From contig CAIRSO010000657.1 in assembly GCA_903881215.1 (NCBI GenBank), forward strand, positions 1 through 36,615: a DNA stretch of 36,615 nucleotides. Direction: 5' to 3'. The notes beneath the pieces were generated by a model, which saw nothing but the letters and a program-made list of their open reading frames with translations, searched no databases and had not been told where the DNA came from. Position numbers and translations under genes: made by a program. The DNA is from an uncultured Bacteroidia bacterium. Its GTDB lineage: Bacteria > Bacteroidota > Bacteroidia > Bacteroidales > Prolixibacteraceae. Below, in pieces: positions 15,086 to 23,055 of this stretch. Within the stretch, counting starts at the first letter, position 1. Every line of letters begins with the position of its first letter.

Positions 15086-18025
15086 ATGTACCTCAACACC
15101 CACTCCTACTACAGTCTCCGCTATGGCACCATGGGCATCGATCAGCTCCTGGACCAGGCCGTGGTGAATGGGATCTCCGTGCTTGCACTGACGGATATCA
15201 ACACCTCCATGGGGATTCCCGAATTCATCAAAAAGGCGAAGGAGCGGAGCATCAGACCCATTGCCGGGGTGGAGTTCAGGAACGAGGATGAACTGCTTTT
15301 TGTCGGGATCGCCAAAAACAGGGAAGGGTTGAGAGAGCTCAATGAATATCTGACCCAACACAACCTGAACGGGAAAAAGTATGCAGAGGAGGCGCCGGAT
15401 TTCAGTCAGGTATTTGTGGTCTATCCGTTTGGAAAGATGCCGGGTTCGGTGCTGGCCGAACATGAGTTCATCGGCGTCAGGCCGCATCAGATCAACAAGC
15501 TCATCACCTCCGAATATCTCAGTTATCCGGAGAAGCTGGTGGTTTGGCAGCCCGTTACCTTTCTGGACGACAAATCGTTGCTGATCCACAAATGTCTGCG
15601 TGCGATCGACCACAACACCCTGCTGAGCAAGCTGCAACCGCATCAGTTTGCCGATCCCGATCAGGTGATGCAGGCTCCCTGGAAGCTGCACGAGCTCTTT
15701 CAGTACTACCCCGAAATCATCGAGAATACGGAGTGGCTGATGGAGCAGTGTGCCATCGACATCGAATTTAAAGTGAGCAAGAACAAGCGCACTTACAGCA
15801 AGACCAAAGAGGACGACCGGCTACTGCTGCAGAAGCTGGCCAACGACGGGATGCTCTACCGTTATGGTAAAAATAACCAGACGGCAAAAGAACGGATCAA
15901 GCATGAACTGGAGATCATCGACAACCTCGGCTTCTCCTCCTATTTTCTGATTGCCTGGGACATCGTCCACTACAGCATGTCGAGGGGATTTTACCATGTG
16001 GGAAGGGGGAGCGGTGCCAACAGCATCGTGGCCTACTGCCTGCGCATCACCGATGTGGATCCCATCAAACTCGACCTCTATTTCGAACGCTTCCTGAACC
16101 CAAAACGGACCAGTCCGCCCGATTTCGACATCGACTTCTCCTGGAAAGACCGCGATCAGGTGCAGGACTACATCTTCAAAAGGTACGGGAAGAACCATGC
16201 GGCTCTGCTCGGTGCCACCTCCACCTTCCGTGACAAGTCCATCCTTCGGGAGCTGGGCAAGGTGTTCGGATTGCCCAAGGAGGAGATAGACCTACTGGTG
16301 AACGATCCCGCGAACAGCTACAACAACTACGAGACGGCCAATCTGATCAAGACGCTGGGGCAGGAGGTGCTCGATTTTCCCAACATGCGCACGATCCACG
16401 CTGGCGGCATGCTCGTAACCGAAGAGCCCATCAGTTATTATTGTGCTTTGGACATGCCGCCCAAGGGGTTCCTGACCACCCAGTGGGACATGTACATCGC
16501 CGAGGAGATGGGTTTTGAGAAGCTGGATATCCTCAGTCAGCGGGGGATCGGCCACATTAAAGAGGCGGTAGAGATCATCGTGGAGAACGGAGGCAAGGAG
16601 GTAGACATCCACCAGGTGGACAAATTTTTTGCGGATCCAAAGGTTAAGCAGCAGCTGAAAGATGGCGAGACCATCGGCTGTTTTTACATTGAGAGTCCCG
16701 CCATGCGCGGACTGCTGAAGAAGCTGCGGTGCGACAATTACATCAGTCTGGTGGCGGCCAGTTCGATCATCCGGCCCGGGGTGGCCAAATCGGGGATGAT
16801 GCGCGAGTACATCAAACGGTTTCACCACCCGAACGATTTCACCTACCTCCATCCCATCATGAAGGAGCAGCTGAGTGAGACCTATGGCGTGATGGTGTTC
16901 CAGGAAGATGTGATCAAGGTGGCCCACCATTTTGCCGGACTGGACCTTGCCGACGCCGATGTGCTCCGGCGCGCCATGTCGGGGAAATACCGGTCGCTCA
17001 GAGAGTTCAAGCAGATCGAAGAGAAATACTTCTCCAACTGCAGGGAGATGGGCCATTCTGATGAGTTGGCCGGGGAGGTATGGCGGCAGATCGAATCCTT
17101 CGCGGGCTACTCTTTTTCGAAGGCCCACTCCGCCTCATACGCCGTGGAGAGTTTTCAGAGCCTCTATCTGAAGGCACATCATCCGCTTGAATTCATGGTG
17201 GCCGTGATCAACAATTTCGGCGGATTTTACCATACCTGGGTCTATTTCAACGAGGCGCAGCGGCAGGGGGCCACCATCGAGCTGCCCTGCATCAACCGGA
17301 GTCTGAACCTTACCAGGATTGTCGGCAAGACCATTTTCATGGGATTTGTCCACGTTCAGAATCTGGAAAGTGTGACGATCGACCTGATTGTGAGTGAACG
17401 CAAGTGCCACGGGGCCTACCGCTCCATCCATGAGTTCATCGACCGTGTGCCCATCGGCAAGGAGCAGCTGGTGATATTGGTCCGCCTGGGAGCCTTCCGC
17501 GACCTGGAGCCCAACAAATGCTCCCTTTTGTGGGAGTCGCAGCTTTATCTGAGGAAGGCCCCGGTCAGGGTTCATTCGGGCAGCATGTTTCCCACAGAGC
17601 ACAAGAGCTTTGAGATGCCGGTGCTGGACTATTCCCCCATCGAGGATGCCTACGATGAGATTGAGTTGCTGGGTTTTCCGGTCACCATAAGCATGTTTGA
17701 TCTGCTCCAGACCAGCTTCAGGGGAGAGGTGATGGCCGGGCAACTTTTGCAGCATCTGGGTAAAAAGATCAGGATGGTGGGGCGGATGGTCACCATTAAA
17801 TACGTACGGACCAGCAAAAGGGAGATCATGCATTTTGGCACCTTCATCGACCACACCGGCAATTTCTTCGACACGGTGCACTTCCCGGATTCATTGAAGA
17901 ATTACCCGTTCAAAGGGCCGGGCGTCTACCTGATTCTGGGCAAGGTTGTACAGGAGTTTGGGTTCCCCTCGCTGGAGGTCGAGAAGATGGCAAAGCTGCC
18001 GTACAAGGCGAATCCGAAAGGGTGA
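15086..18025 (+). CDS. dnaE: Error-prone DnaE-type DNA polymerase III alpha subunit
   Basis: The 979 residues form a C-family polymerase, shorter than the replicative DnaE (about 1160 or more). The PHP domain is at the N-terminus (NTHSYYSLRYGTMG, ALTDINTSMGIPEF). The polymerase core has GRGSGANSIVAYCLRITDVD and the catalytic acids Asp346 and Asp348 (with Asp350) in PPDFDIDFSW. The C-terminal region ends with an OB-fold (IRMVGRMVTIKYVRTSKREI), and the usual tau-binding tail is absent. Its place after a Y-family polymerase and an S24 repressor matches damage-inducible mutagenesis cassettes, where a short DnaE works with the Y-family enzyme. GC content is visibly higher than in the 20-36 kb region. 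A housekeeping dnaE is expected elsewhere. Confidence 0.9.
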   Translation: MYLNTHSYYSLRYGTMGIDQLLDQAVVNGISVLALTDINTSMGIPEFIKKAKERSIRPIAGVEFRNEDELLFVGIAKNREGLRELNEYLTQHNLNGKKYAEEAPDFSQVFVVYPFGKMPGSVLAEHEFIGVRPHQINKLITSEYLSYPEKLVVWQPVTFLDDKSLLIHKCLRAIDHNTLLSKLQPHQFADPDQVMQAPWKLHELFQYYPEIIENTEWLMEQCAIDIEFKVSKNKRTYSKTKEDDRLLLQKLANDGMLYRYGKNNQTAKERIKHELEIIDNLGFSSYFLIAWDIVHYSMSRGFYHVGRGSGANSIVAYCLRITDVDPIKLDLYFERFLNPKRTSPPDFDIDFSWKDRDQVQDYIFKRYGKNHAALLGATSTFRDKSILRELGKVFGLPKEEIDLLVNDPANSYNNYETANLIKTLGQEVLDFPNMRTIHAGGMLVTEEPISYYCALDMPPKGFLTTQWDMYIAEEMGFEKLDILSQRGIGHIKEAVEIIVENGGKEVDIHQVDKFFADPKVKQQLKDGETIGCFYIESPAMRGLLKKLRCDNYISLVAASSIIRPGVAKSGMMREYIKRFHHPNDFTYLHPIMKEQLSETYGVMVFQEDVIKVAHHFAGLDLADADVLRRAMSGKYRSLREFKQIEEKYFSNCREMGHSDELAGEVWRQIESFAGYSFSKAHSASYAVESFQSLYLKAHHPLEFMVAVINNFGGFYHTWVYFNEAQRQGATIELPCINRSLNLTRIVGKTIFMGFVHVQNLESVTIDLIVSERKCHGAYRSIHEFIDRVPIGKEQLVILVRLGAFRDLEPNKCSLLWESQLYLRKAPVRVHSGSMFPTEHKSFEMPVLDYSPIEDAYDEIELLGFPVTISMFDLLQTSFRGEVMAGQLLQHLGKKIRMVGRMVTIKYVRTSKREIMHFGTFIDHTGNFFDTVHFPDSLKNYPFKGPGVYLILGKVVQEFGFPSLEVEKMAKLPYKANPKG

Positions 18026-18056
18026 AGAGGAAGCTATTGTTGCTTTGGCTTAGGCG

Positions 18057-18072
18057 AAGGTTTAAAAACCTT
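18057..18072 (+). terminator. Weak hairpin after the DnaE gene
   Basis: AAGGTTT (18057-18063) and AAACCTT (18066-18072) form a short AT-rich stem followed by GAAGCTTTTTAATT. It may mark the end of the polymerase transcript. Nothing else is seen in 18026-18195. Confidence 0.3.
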
Positions 18073-18195
18073 GAAGCTTTTTAATTATCCGATACGAAAT
18101 GTTCTGATTAAACAATAATCTCATGAGGCATGCTGCAATTTATGTTCTTTATCAGCTACATAGGCAAGACATGCTTTTATACCATCAACAGTCAA

Positions 18196-18696
18196 TTAAA
18201 TGAACAAAAGTTCAATTTTCTTCATAGAAAGTAACATCTTACCACTATCAGGCAGTGTGATGAAGCCATATTTGATATAAAAACTTTCTGCCTGCTGATC
18301 CAAAGGATCCACTACCACAGCAAATGACCCTATTGTTTTTGAAGTATCGTAACTGCGATGAAAGGCGTCCAACAGCAATAATTTGCCAATTCCTTGATTT
18401 TGGTATGGTACGTTGATTGCCAGTCGACCCAATAAAGTTGCCGGGATACTTTTATATGATTTTGGCAGTTTTTCCCGCAGGAGCCCTGGCACCAATTCCA
18501 GCGGGATACCGGCATTTGAAAGCGTATAGTATCCCTTTACCAGATTACATTCCAGATCGGGCAATACAAAACAGGCAGAGAGTTTGCGCTTGATGTCCTG
18601 TGATGCCTGATTTTTAAAATAGTGGTCTAAGGATTCTTTGCCACAAGAGAATTCAGACCTGTTATGGGTCGAATCCAGGCTTTTGGTTAGGTACAT
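18196..18696 (-). CDS. tacT: GNAT acetyltransferase toxin, TacT family
   Basis: The 166-residue product has the GNAT fold. It contains the acetyl-CoA loop YQNQGIGKLLL (about 98-108) and the conserved Tyr140 in FYIKYGF, which matches the catalytic Tyr of characterised TacT toxins. The opening LDSTHNRSEFSCGKESLDHYF is typical of the family. TacT toxins acetylate the amino group of aminoacyl-tRNA and stop translation; that activity is inferred here. Its start ATG shares one base with the antitoxin stop (TAATG), so translation is coupled to the DUF1778 antitoxin. It is in reverse orientation to the polymerase genes. Confidence 0.9.
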   Translation of the reverse strand: MYLTKSLDSTHNRSEFSCGKESLDHYFKNQASQDIKRKLSACFVLPDLECNLVKGYYTLSNAGIPLELVPGLLREKLPKSYKSIPATLLGRLAINVPYQNQGIGKLLLLDAFHRSYDTSKTIGSFAVVVDPLDQQAESFYIKYGFITLPDSGKMLLSMKKIELLFI

Positions 18697-18983
18697 TACT
18701 TTTGGATTGCTTTTTTATATTCCAGCGCAGCGGCAACCAAACTATCGTTGGGATTGCTACTGTCCATCAGTGCATTAAAGAAAATCTCTGCATCCCTCTG
18801 GGAGGCAATGATAGTTTCTCTCTCCAGGATGATTTGTTTTGCCTTTTCCTGAGCGGAAAGGATAACAAAATCCGACAGGTTTCTGTATCCCCCAATAGAG
18901 GCAGCACGCTCAAACAAAAGCTTTTGTTCTTTTGGTAGACGTGTATCAAACCTCGCTTTTTCAGTTGTTGTTCTAGTTGTCAT
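18696..18983 (-). CDS. tacA: DUF1778 antitoxin, TacA family
   Basis: The 95-residue product begins with a ribbon-helix-helix DNA-binding domain (about 6-50: KARFDTRLPKEQKLLFERAA, then YRNLSDFVILSAQEKA) and ends with a flexible toxin-neutralising tail that includes IFFNALMDSSNPNDSL. This is the DUF1778/TacA layout. It binds and blocks the GNAT toxin encoded directly downstream and should repress its own promoter with it. Length is normal for the family. The ATG at 18983 lies about 20 bp after a strong promoter match. Confidence 0.93.
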   Translation of the reverse strand: MTTRTTTEKARFDTRLPKEQKLLFERAASIGGYRNLSDFVILSAQEKAKQIILERETIIASQRDAEIFFNALMDSSNPNDSLVAAALEYKKAIQK

Positions 18984-19004
18984 ACTTTGTGCAGATTATT
19001 ACCA

Positions 19005-19035
19005 CAAATATACGGTCATTATCCGTACAAACAAA
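19005..19035 (-). promoter_or_regulatory. Promoter and operator of the toxin-antitoxin pair
   Basis: On the minus strand TTTG (19035-19032) and TATATTTG (19012-19005) are separated by exactly 19 bases, a perfect fit to TTTG-N19-TAnnTTTG. Between and touching the boxes is the inverted repeat TACGG-N7-CCGTA (19011-19027), a likely TacA binding site where a bound repressor would block the polymerase. The transcript should start about 15 bases before the antitoxin ATG. Confidence 0.75.
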
Positions 19036-19039
19036 AATT

Positions 19040-19328
19040 TTGGTCTTTTTCTTCAGAGGAAAGTCCGGGACAAAAAATTACAGGTCTGCCAATTCCTATT
19101 TCGTAATAAATATGATTTGATTTGTCTTGCAATAAAATTTCTTTTTTCGCATAGGAGGGAAGTCTTCTGATTGATGGTTAATTGGGAGAAATAAAATTAG
19201 AAATCTTTTAGATACATAATTGTTATTTCAAAAAAATAGTGTCTCCTACGAGAATTGCAAATTCTTACCATTTGAAGGACTATTACAAATCCGCACCAGC
19301 GAATTCAGAAAAGTAAGAAAAGGACGTC
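19040..19328. other. AT-rich intergenic stretch with no gene seen
   Basis: I find no supported coding region, RNA gene or strong hairpin between the toxin-antitoxin promoter and the short repeat at 19329. It separates two divergently read units only in the sense that both neighbours are on the minus strand, so it lies downstream of the SRAP gene and upstream of the antitoxin. Confidence 0.5.
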
Positions 19329-19360
19329 GCTAACAGCTAACAGCCAACAGCTAACAGCTT
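19329..19360. repeat. Short tandem repeat, 7-bp unit
   Basis: The 32 bases are successive copies of AGCTAAC with one variant (AGCCAAC), about four and a half units. It ends five bases before the stop codon end of the SRAP gene. Confidence 0.9.
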
Positions 19361-19364
19361 CTCC

Positions 19365-20183
19365 CTAAAACAACTTCCCCTGCTCCGGCGGTGGATCCTG
19401 CTTGCGTTTGCCGCTGCCCATGCCCTGAAGCTTCAGATCCTGCTTGACGATTGCTCCATATTCGGTGGGTCCGTTGGTGTCGATCGGGATGATGTAATCC
19501 TTGCTTTTGTTATGCGGATCCTTGATTTTGATAGAGATGGCTTCCGCCTTAAAGCTTTCCCCGGGATAGGGTTTGAGCAGTCCCAGCACCTCCTCCAAAG
19601 GCAGAGAGTCGTCGAGCCATTTCTGCTCATCTTTTTGGTCCAGAACGACCGGCGAACGATGGTGCCCGATCTCCTGCGTGATGGAGTTGGCCACTGTCGT
19701 GATGATGGTAAAGGAGTTGGTCAACTCACCGGTGGTATTGTTAACCCAGGTATCCCAGATACCGGCAAAACAGAAGATCTCCCCGGTTTTTTTCCGGATC
19801 AGAAAGGGTTTGTTCAGTCGTTCTTTTTCCGGTCCTTCGATGTAGCCACTGGCAAGCACAAGACATCTTTTGGAACGGATGGAAGTGCGGAAGGAAGGCT
19901 TGTTGACGATGCCCAGCTGTCCCGAATAGTTAACATCATTTTCAGGATTCAGATCCCCTTCCGAACGGGCATTGATCAGGTACATCTGTTTCGGAGCCCA
20001 GGAAGGGGTGAGGCCAAACCGGAAAGCCTGGAGATCAGTGGGTTTGTCATTGGTGATGACATAGGCCAAATCGCCAACAGCCACATTGAAATTCGACGAA
20101 AGATTGATCTCCGGTGCACTGCTTACGCCAAACCGTTTCACAAACAGCTCAATGTCTATAACTTGTACAAATCGTCCGCACAT
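19365..20183 (-). CDS. yedK: SRAP-family abasic-site shield protein (YedK/HMCES)
   Basis: The 272-residue product starts MCGRF, so removal of Met leaves Cys2, which forms a covalent thiazolidine link with abasic sites in single-stranded DNA. Other active-site residues are visible: Asn71 in INARSE, Glu116 in GYIEG and His in GHHRSPVVL (174/175). The family usually reads GFYEW and HxRMP, so this copy is a variant around both motifs. The last residues QGKLF form a beta-clamp binding motif (QxxLF type); the tail from about 250 is low in structure. The SRAP protein shields abasic sites during replication, which fits its place near the S24 repressor and translesion polymerases. It is transcribed alone from the minus strand. 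Confidence 0.92.
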   Translation of the reverse strand: MCGRFVQVIDIELFVKRFGVSSAPEINLSSNFNVAVGDLAYVITNDKPTDLQAFRFGLTPSWAPKQMYLINARSEGDLNPENDVNYSGQLGIVNKPSFRTSIRSKRCLVLASGYIEGPEKERLNKPFLIRKKTGEIFCFAGIWDTWVNNTTGELTNSFTIITTVANSITQEIGHHRSPVVLDQKDEQKWLDDSLPLEEVLGLLKPYPGESFKAEAISIKIKDPHNKSKDYIIPIDTNGPTEYGAIVKQDLKLQGMGSGKRKQDPPPEQGKLF

Positions 20184-20475
20184 AAGGTAAAAATAATAAA
20201 AGTGTAGATATAGAGTGATGGTGATTACAAACTTATGTACTTCAGGAGAAAAATTACCATTCTATTCCTATGCGAAAAATAGAGAACCCGATTGAATGTG
20301 AAATTGCTGCAAAATAAAATAATCCAACCAACTTTTTTGCTTCTACAACATACTTCAAATAAATAACATCTAAAACATCAACATTAACGCAATCAAATGA
20401 ACAAATCCACTGGTTATTTGCTTACTAGGCAAGGGACATCTCCTGGCTTGAGAATAAATCCTTTGCTGTTGAGGA
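20184..20475. other. Divergent intergenic region, SRAP gene / sigma factor gene
   Basis: It must hold promoters for both directions. No clear TAnnTTTG box or inverted repeat could be assigned. GAGGA directly before the sigma ATG at 20476 is a possible ribosome site. Confidence 0.4.
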
Positions 20476-21030
20476 ATGAAAGAACAAGAACAAGTTATTA
20501 TCGAAAGCATCCTGGCGGGTCAGATTGACCAATACAGGATCCTGGTTGAAAAATACCAGAATCCTGTCTTTAGACTTATTATGAAAATTGTAGGCAATTA
20601 CGATGATGCAAAAGATTTGACCCAGGATGTGTTTGTAAAGGCATTTGAGTCCATGAAGCAATACAAGCCTCAATATAAATTTTTTAGCTGGATTTACAGA
20701 ATCGCTATAAATGAGGCTTTGTTTTTTGTGAAGCGCAAAAGAAATTTCCGGCAGATTGAAAGTGTTACTGATCCCGCGTGTCATCAGCCTGATCAAACTC
20801 CGGATTATGAGAGTCGTGAGAAACTACTGAATAATGCGATCAACGACCTTGCAGAAAGTTACAAATCGGTGATACTGCTTAAATACTATTCTGATCTTTC
20901 CTATACTGAGATGGCAGAAACACTGAGTCTCCCTGAAAAAACTGTCAAATCCAGATTGTTTGATGCCCGCAAAATGCTTCGGGAAAAATTGATAAACAAT
21001 GATTTTTTTACGGCAGTTCAGAACAATTGA
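20476..21030 (+). CDS. ECF RNA polymerase sigma factor
   Basis: The 184-residue protein has the two-domain layout of extracytoplasmic function sigma factors. Sigma region 2 covers about residues 10-85 (YQNPVFRLIMKIVGNYDDAK, DLTQDVFVKAFESMKQYKPQ, FFSWIYRIAINEALFFVKRK) and region 4 about 112-172 (NDLAESYKSVILLKYYSDLS, YTEMAETLSLPEKTVKSRLF). It recruits RNA polymerase to a specific promoter set. The membrane protein encoded 18 bp downstream is its likely anti-sigma factor. It is the first gene of a long plus-strand cluster of signalling and envelope genes. Its target promoters cannot be told from this window. Confidence 0.93.
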   Translation: MKEQEQVIIESILAGQIDQYRILVEKYQNPVFRLIMKIVGNYDDAKDLTQDVFVKAFESMKQYKPQYKFFSWIYRIAINEALFFVKRKRNFRQIESVTDPACHQPDQTPDYESREKLLNNAINDLAESYKSVILLKYYSDLSYTEMAETLSLPEKTVKSRLFDARKMLREKLINNDFFTAVQNN

Positions 21031-21048
21031 AATAAAATTATTATACCG

Positions 21049-21801
21049 ATGGAAGCGCTAGAACCCAAAGATGAGCTGATCATTCAAAATAAGATCGATG
21101 GTAATTTGTCGGTGGAGGAAGAAATTTGGTTTAAAGAACTGATCGAAAACTCCCCTCCGGCACGAAAATTTTACGAAGACCTGTTATCCCTTCAGCATGT
21201 TTTAGGAATGGATTCAAAAAGCATTCCCCCAGTTGATTTTGCTGAGGAAATTTTACCTGTTGTGAAAAGCAAACAAAAGCCACCAAAGCATGAGATGGAT
21301 ACAAGGCAATTTTGGGCCTTTTTATCCTCGGTAAACTTTATGGCCTATGCAGCTATCTTGATGGTCGGCCTATTTATTGGCAGCCTCATGACTTATCTTG
21401 GAAATTCAAACAATCAGCCAGCCGATGAACGTCAATTTTCTGGCACTATTTCAGCCCTGCCTGCGATGAATTTTGATTACAATAAGGATGGGACCCAAAT
21501 AAAAATACAGGAGCTTTTAACCCCAAAAGTAAAAATAGCCACAGTCTTTATTCACACTGAGGAACCTGTTCAATGCAGCATCTTGGGTAGCAATGCGAAG
21601 GTTATCGGGGAAAACATCCAGCTTCAGTTTTCTGATGGGAAATTTCTTCCGGTAGTGTCAGGCAACGATGCACTTCAATACTCTTGCATTGGCTGGATTG
21701 TCTTTCAAATCAAGGGAACGACTGACACCAATTCGCCCAATCGATTATCACTTGTATTTACTAAAAATGGCATGGTCATAAAACAATTAAACCTAAACTG
21801 A
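21049..21801 (+). CDS. Membrane anti-sigma factor, unassigned family
   Basis: The 250-residue product has a cytoplasmic N-terminus (about 1-90) with a small helical segment (DELIIQNKIDGNLSVEEEIW) of the kind that binds ECF sigma factors. It has one membrane span (about 96-116, ending GSLMTYLG) and a periplasmic domain of about 130 residues rich in beta strands. It lacks the His-x3-Cys-x2-Cys zinc motif. The assignment rests mostly on position, 18 bp after the sigma gene, and on topology. A PrsW-like protease gene lies 9.3 kb downstream in the same strand and could release the sigma factor by cutting this protein. Confidence 0.75.
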   Translation: MEALEPKDELIIQNKIDGNLSVEEEIWFKELIENSPPARKFYEDLLSLQHVLGMDSKSIPPVDFAEEILPVVKSKQKPPKHEMDTRQFWAFLSSVNFMAYAAILMVGLFIGSLMTYLGNSNNQPADERQFSGTISALPAMNFDYNKDGTQIKIQELLTPKVKIATVFIHTEEPVQCSILGSNAKVIGENIQLQFSDGKFLPVVSGNDALQYSCIGWIVFQIKGTTDTNSPNRLSLVFTKNGMVIKQLNLN

Positions 21802-21890
21802 GAACAGAAGAAATTATTTTCACATTTCTTCCAACTTTTTTCGCACTCAATTGTACTTATCATAAACGATTTTCACAAATAATTAAGGAA

Positions 21891-22985
21891 ATGAAAAAAT
21901 CAGGCAATTTATTTGTTGTTCTCGGAATCATCGCAGCGCTGGTCGTTGGTTTCTTAATCGGTATTTCTGTCGATTTTCCAAAGCTGAACAACCAAACCCT
22001 CTCTGGAACCATTGGAAAAGTAAAGAATTACAGAAATACCCAGGTTTCAGAGGTGGATATCCAACTTAAAAATGAGTTGGTAACCGATACTGCAAAGCTT
22101 AAAAATCTTCGCAGCTACTTCAATTTCTACTATGTGGGTGCCCTAAAAATGTCATTCGATGCAGATATGGCTGTCAAAGAGGCGGTTGCTGTTGGACCTT
22201 TCCAAAATGCAAACAAAACATTGATTGCCAGTATGGAGAGCTATGGAGAATTTCTTCTTTCAGCCAGAAGCGACTTGATGCTTGCCCTTTCGGCCTGCAG
22301 CTCAGTTGGTGATACCGATCCTATTCAGCTGAGAAACGCTCTCAACCAGGCAAAGAATGTGGTAGCCCAGATTAATTACCGCGACAGGGTTGTGCTTGAT
22401 TTCGTTAAAGCGCTTTCATCTTTTATCATGTTAGAAAAGGCAGGTCAATACAAGGGCCTTGAACAAGCGCATGATATTCTGGTTGCCAATGAGATTTTTA
22501 CTGCGGCAATTACAAAAAATAAAGTTGTGCTAAAGTATCTGGATAAAACTACTTTTTTTGCCAAATCCAGAGAGAATCATAAAGGCATTGATCAACAAAA
22601 ATTGAGCATGATGATACAGCAGGATATGGAAAACCTGGGGTTGGAGAACAGATTAATGGATACGGAGAAATTAAACTCCACTGATGCCGAAAAATTGGGT
22701 GGAAAGGATTCTGAACAGCTAGGATTTTATCAAGATGCATCAAAGCTGAGTTCGATTTCCGCAGATGCCGAGAGGTTGGGTGCTGTTTTAACTAACGACG
22801 TAGAGAAACTTGCCTGGGGCTGTGGCGATGCTGAAAAACTTGGACTTACAGATATAGAAAAACTGGCCTTCAGTTCACGTGTTAATGATTCTGAAATATT
22901 GGGAAGGATTTTGGATTCGGAGGCTTTAGGTTTTGATCCAAATGGTCAGGTGTTCAATCCTCCTCCTGGTCCCATAAAACCGTGA
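21891..22985 (+). CDS. Single-span membrane protein with 11 DxEKLG-type motifs (paralogue A)
   Basis: I do not recognise a named family. The 364 residues comprise a short basic N-terminus, one membrane span (about 8-26), a conserved junction FLIGISVDFPKLN, and a helical extracytoplasmic domain (about 38-245). The tail carries eleven motifs of the form D-x-E-K-L-G (starts at residues 245, 257, 265, 273, 282, 292, 303, 313, 321, 333 and 342), then a Pro-rich end (NPPPGPIKP). Residues 1-250 are clearly homologous to the next gene's product, and the first 70 also to that of 32197-33507. It lies 89 bp after the anti-sigma gene. Unlike the other two paralogues it is not followed directly by a protease gene. 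Confidence 0.85.
   Translation: MKKSGNLFVVLGIIAALVVGFLIGISVDFPKLNNQTLSGTIGKVKNYRNTQVSEVDIQLKNELVTDTAKLKNLRSYFNFYYVGALKMSFDADMAVKEAVAVGPFQNANKTLIASMESYGEFLLSARSDLMLALSACSSVGDTDPIQLRNALNQAKNVVAQINYRDRVVLDFVKALSSFIMLEKAGQYKGLEQAHDILVANEIFTAAITKNKVVLKYLDKTTFFAKSRENHKGIDQQKLSMMIQQDMENLGLENRLMDTEKLNSTDAEKLGGKDSEQLGFYQDASKLSSISADAERLGAVLTNDVEKLAWGCGDAEKLGLTDIEKLAFSSRVNDSEILGRILDSEALGFDPNGQVFNPPPGPIKP
22623..22931 (+). repeat. Protein repeat region: eleven D-x-E-K-L-G motifs
   Basis: The motifs start every 8-12 residues with irregular spacers. Codons differ between copies (for example GATGCCGAAAAATTGGG and GATGCTGAAAAACTTGG), so the peptide and not the DNA is conserved. Variants include DSEQLG, DASKLS, DAERLG and DSEILG. 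Confidence 0.9.
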
Positions 22986-23055
22986 CGGAAGATTTTATCT
23001 GCTTCTTGTGACAAATATTTATTTCATCAGTAGCAATTCATATTAGATCAAAAAA

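Noticed and set aside
15074-17881. Long minus-strand open frames opposite the DnaE gene (15074-15691, 16292-17128, 17135-17881)
   Set aside because: They mirror a well-supported polymerase gene with high GC, show no family motifs, and have the His/Gln/Asp-rich look of antisense frames.
19512-20207. 231-codon plus-strand frame opposite the SRAP gene
   Set aside because: No recognisable domain; the SRAP reading has catalytic Cys2 and all main motifs.
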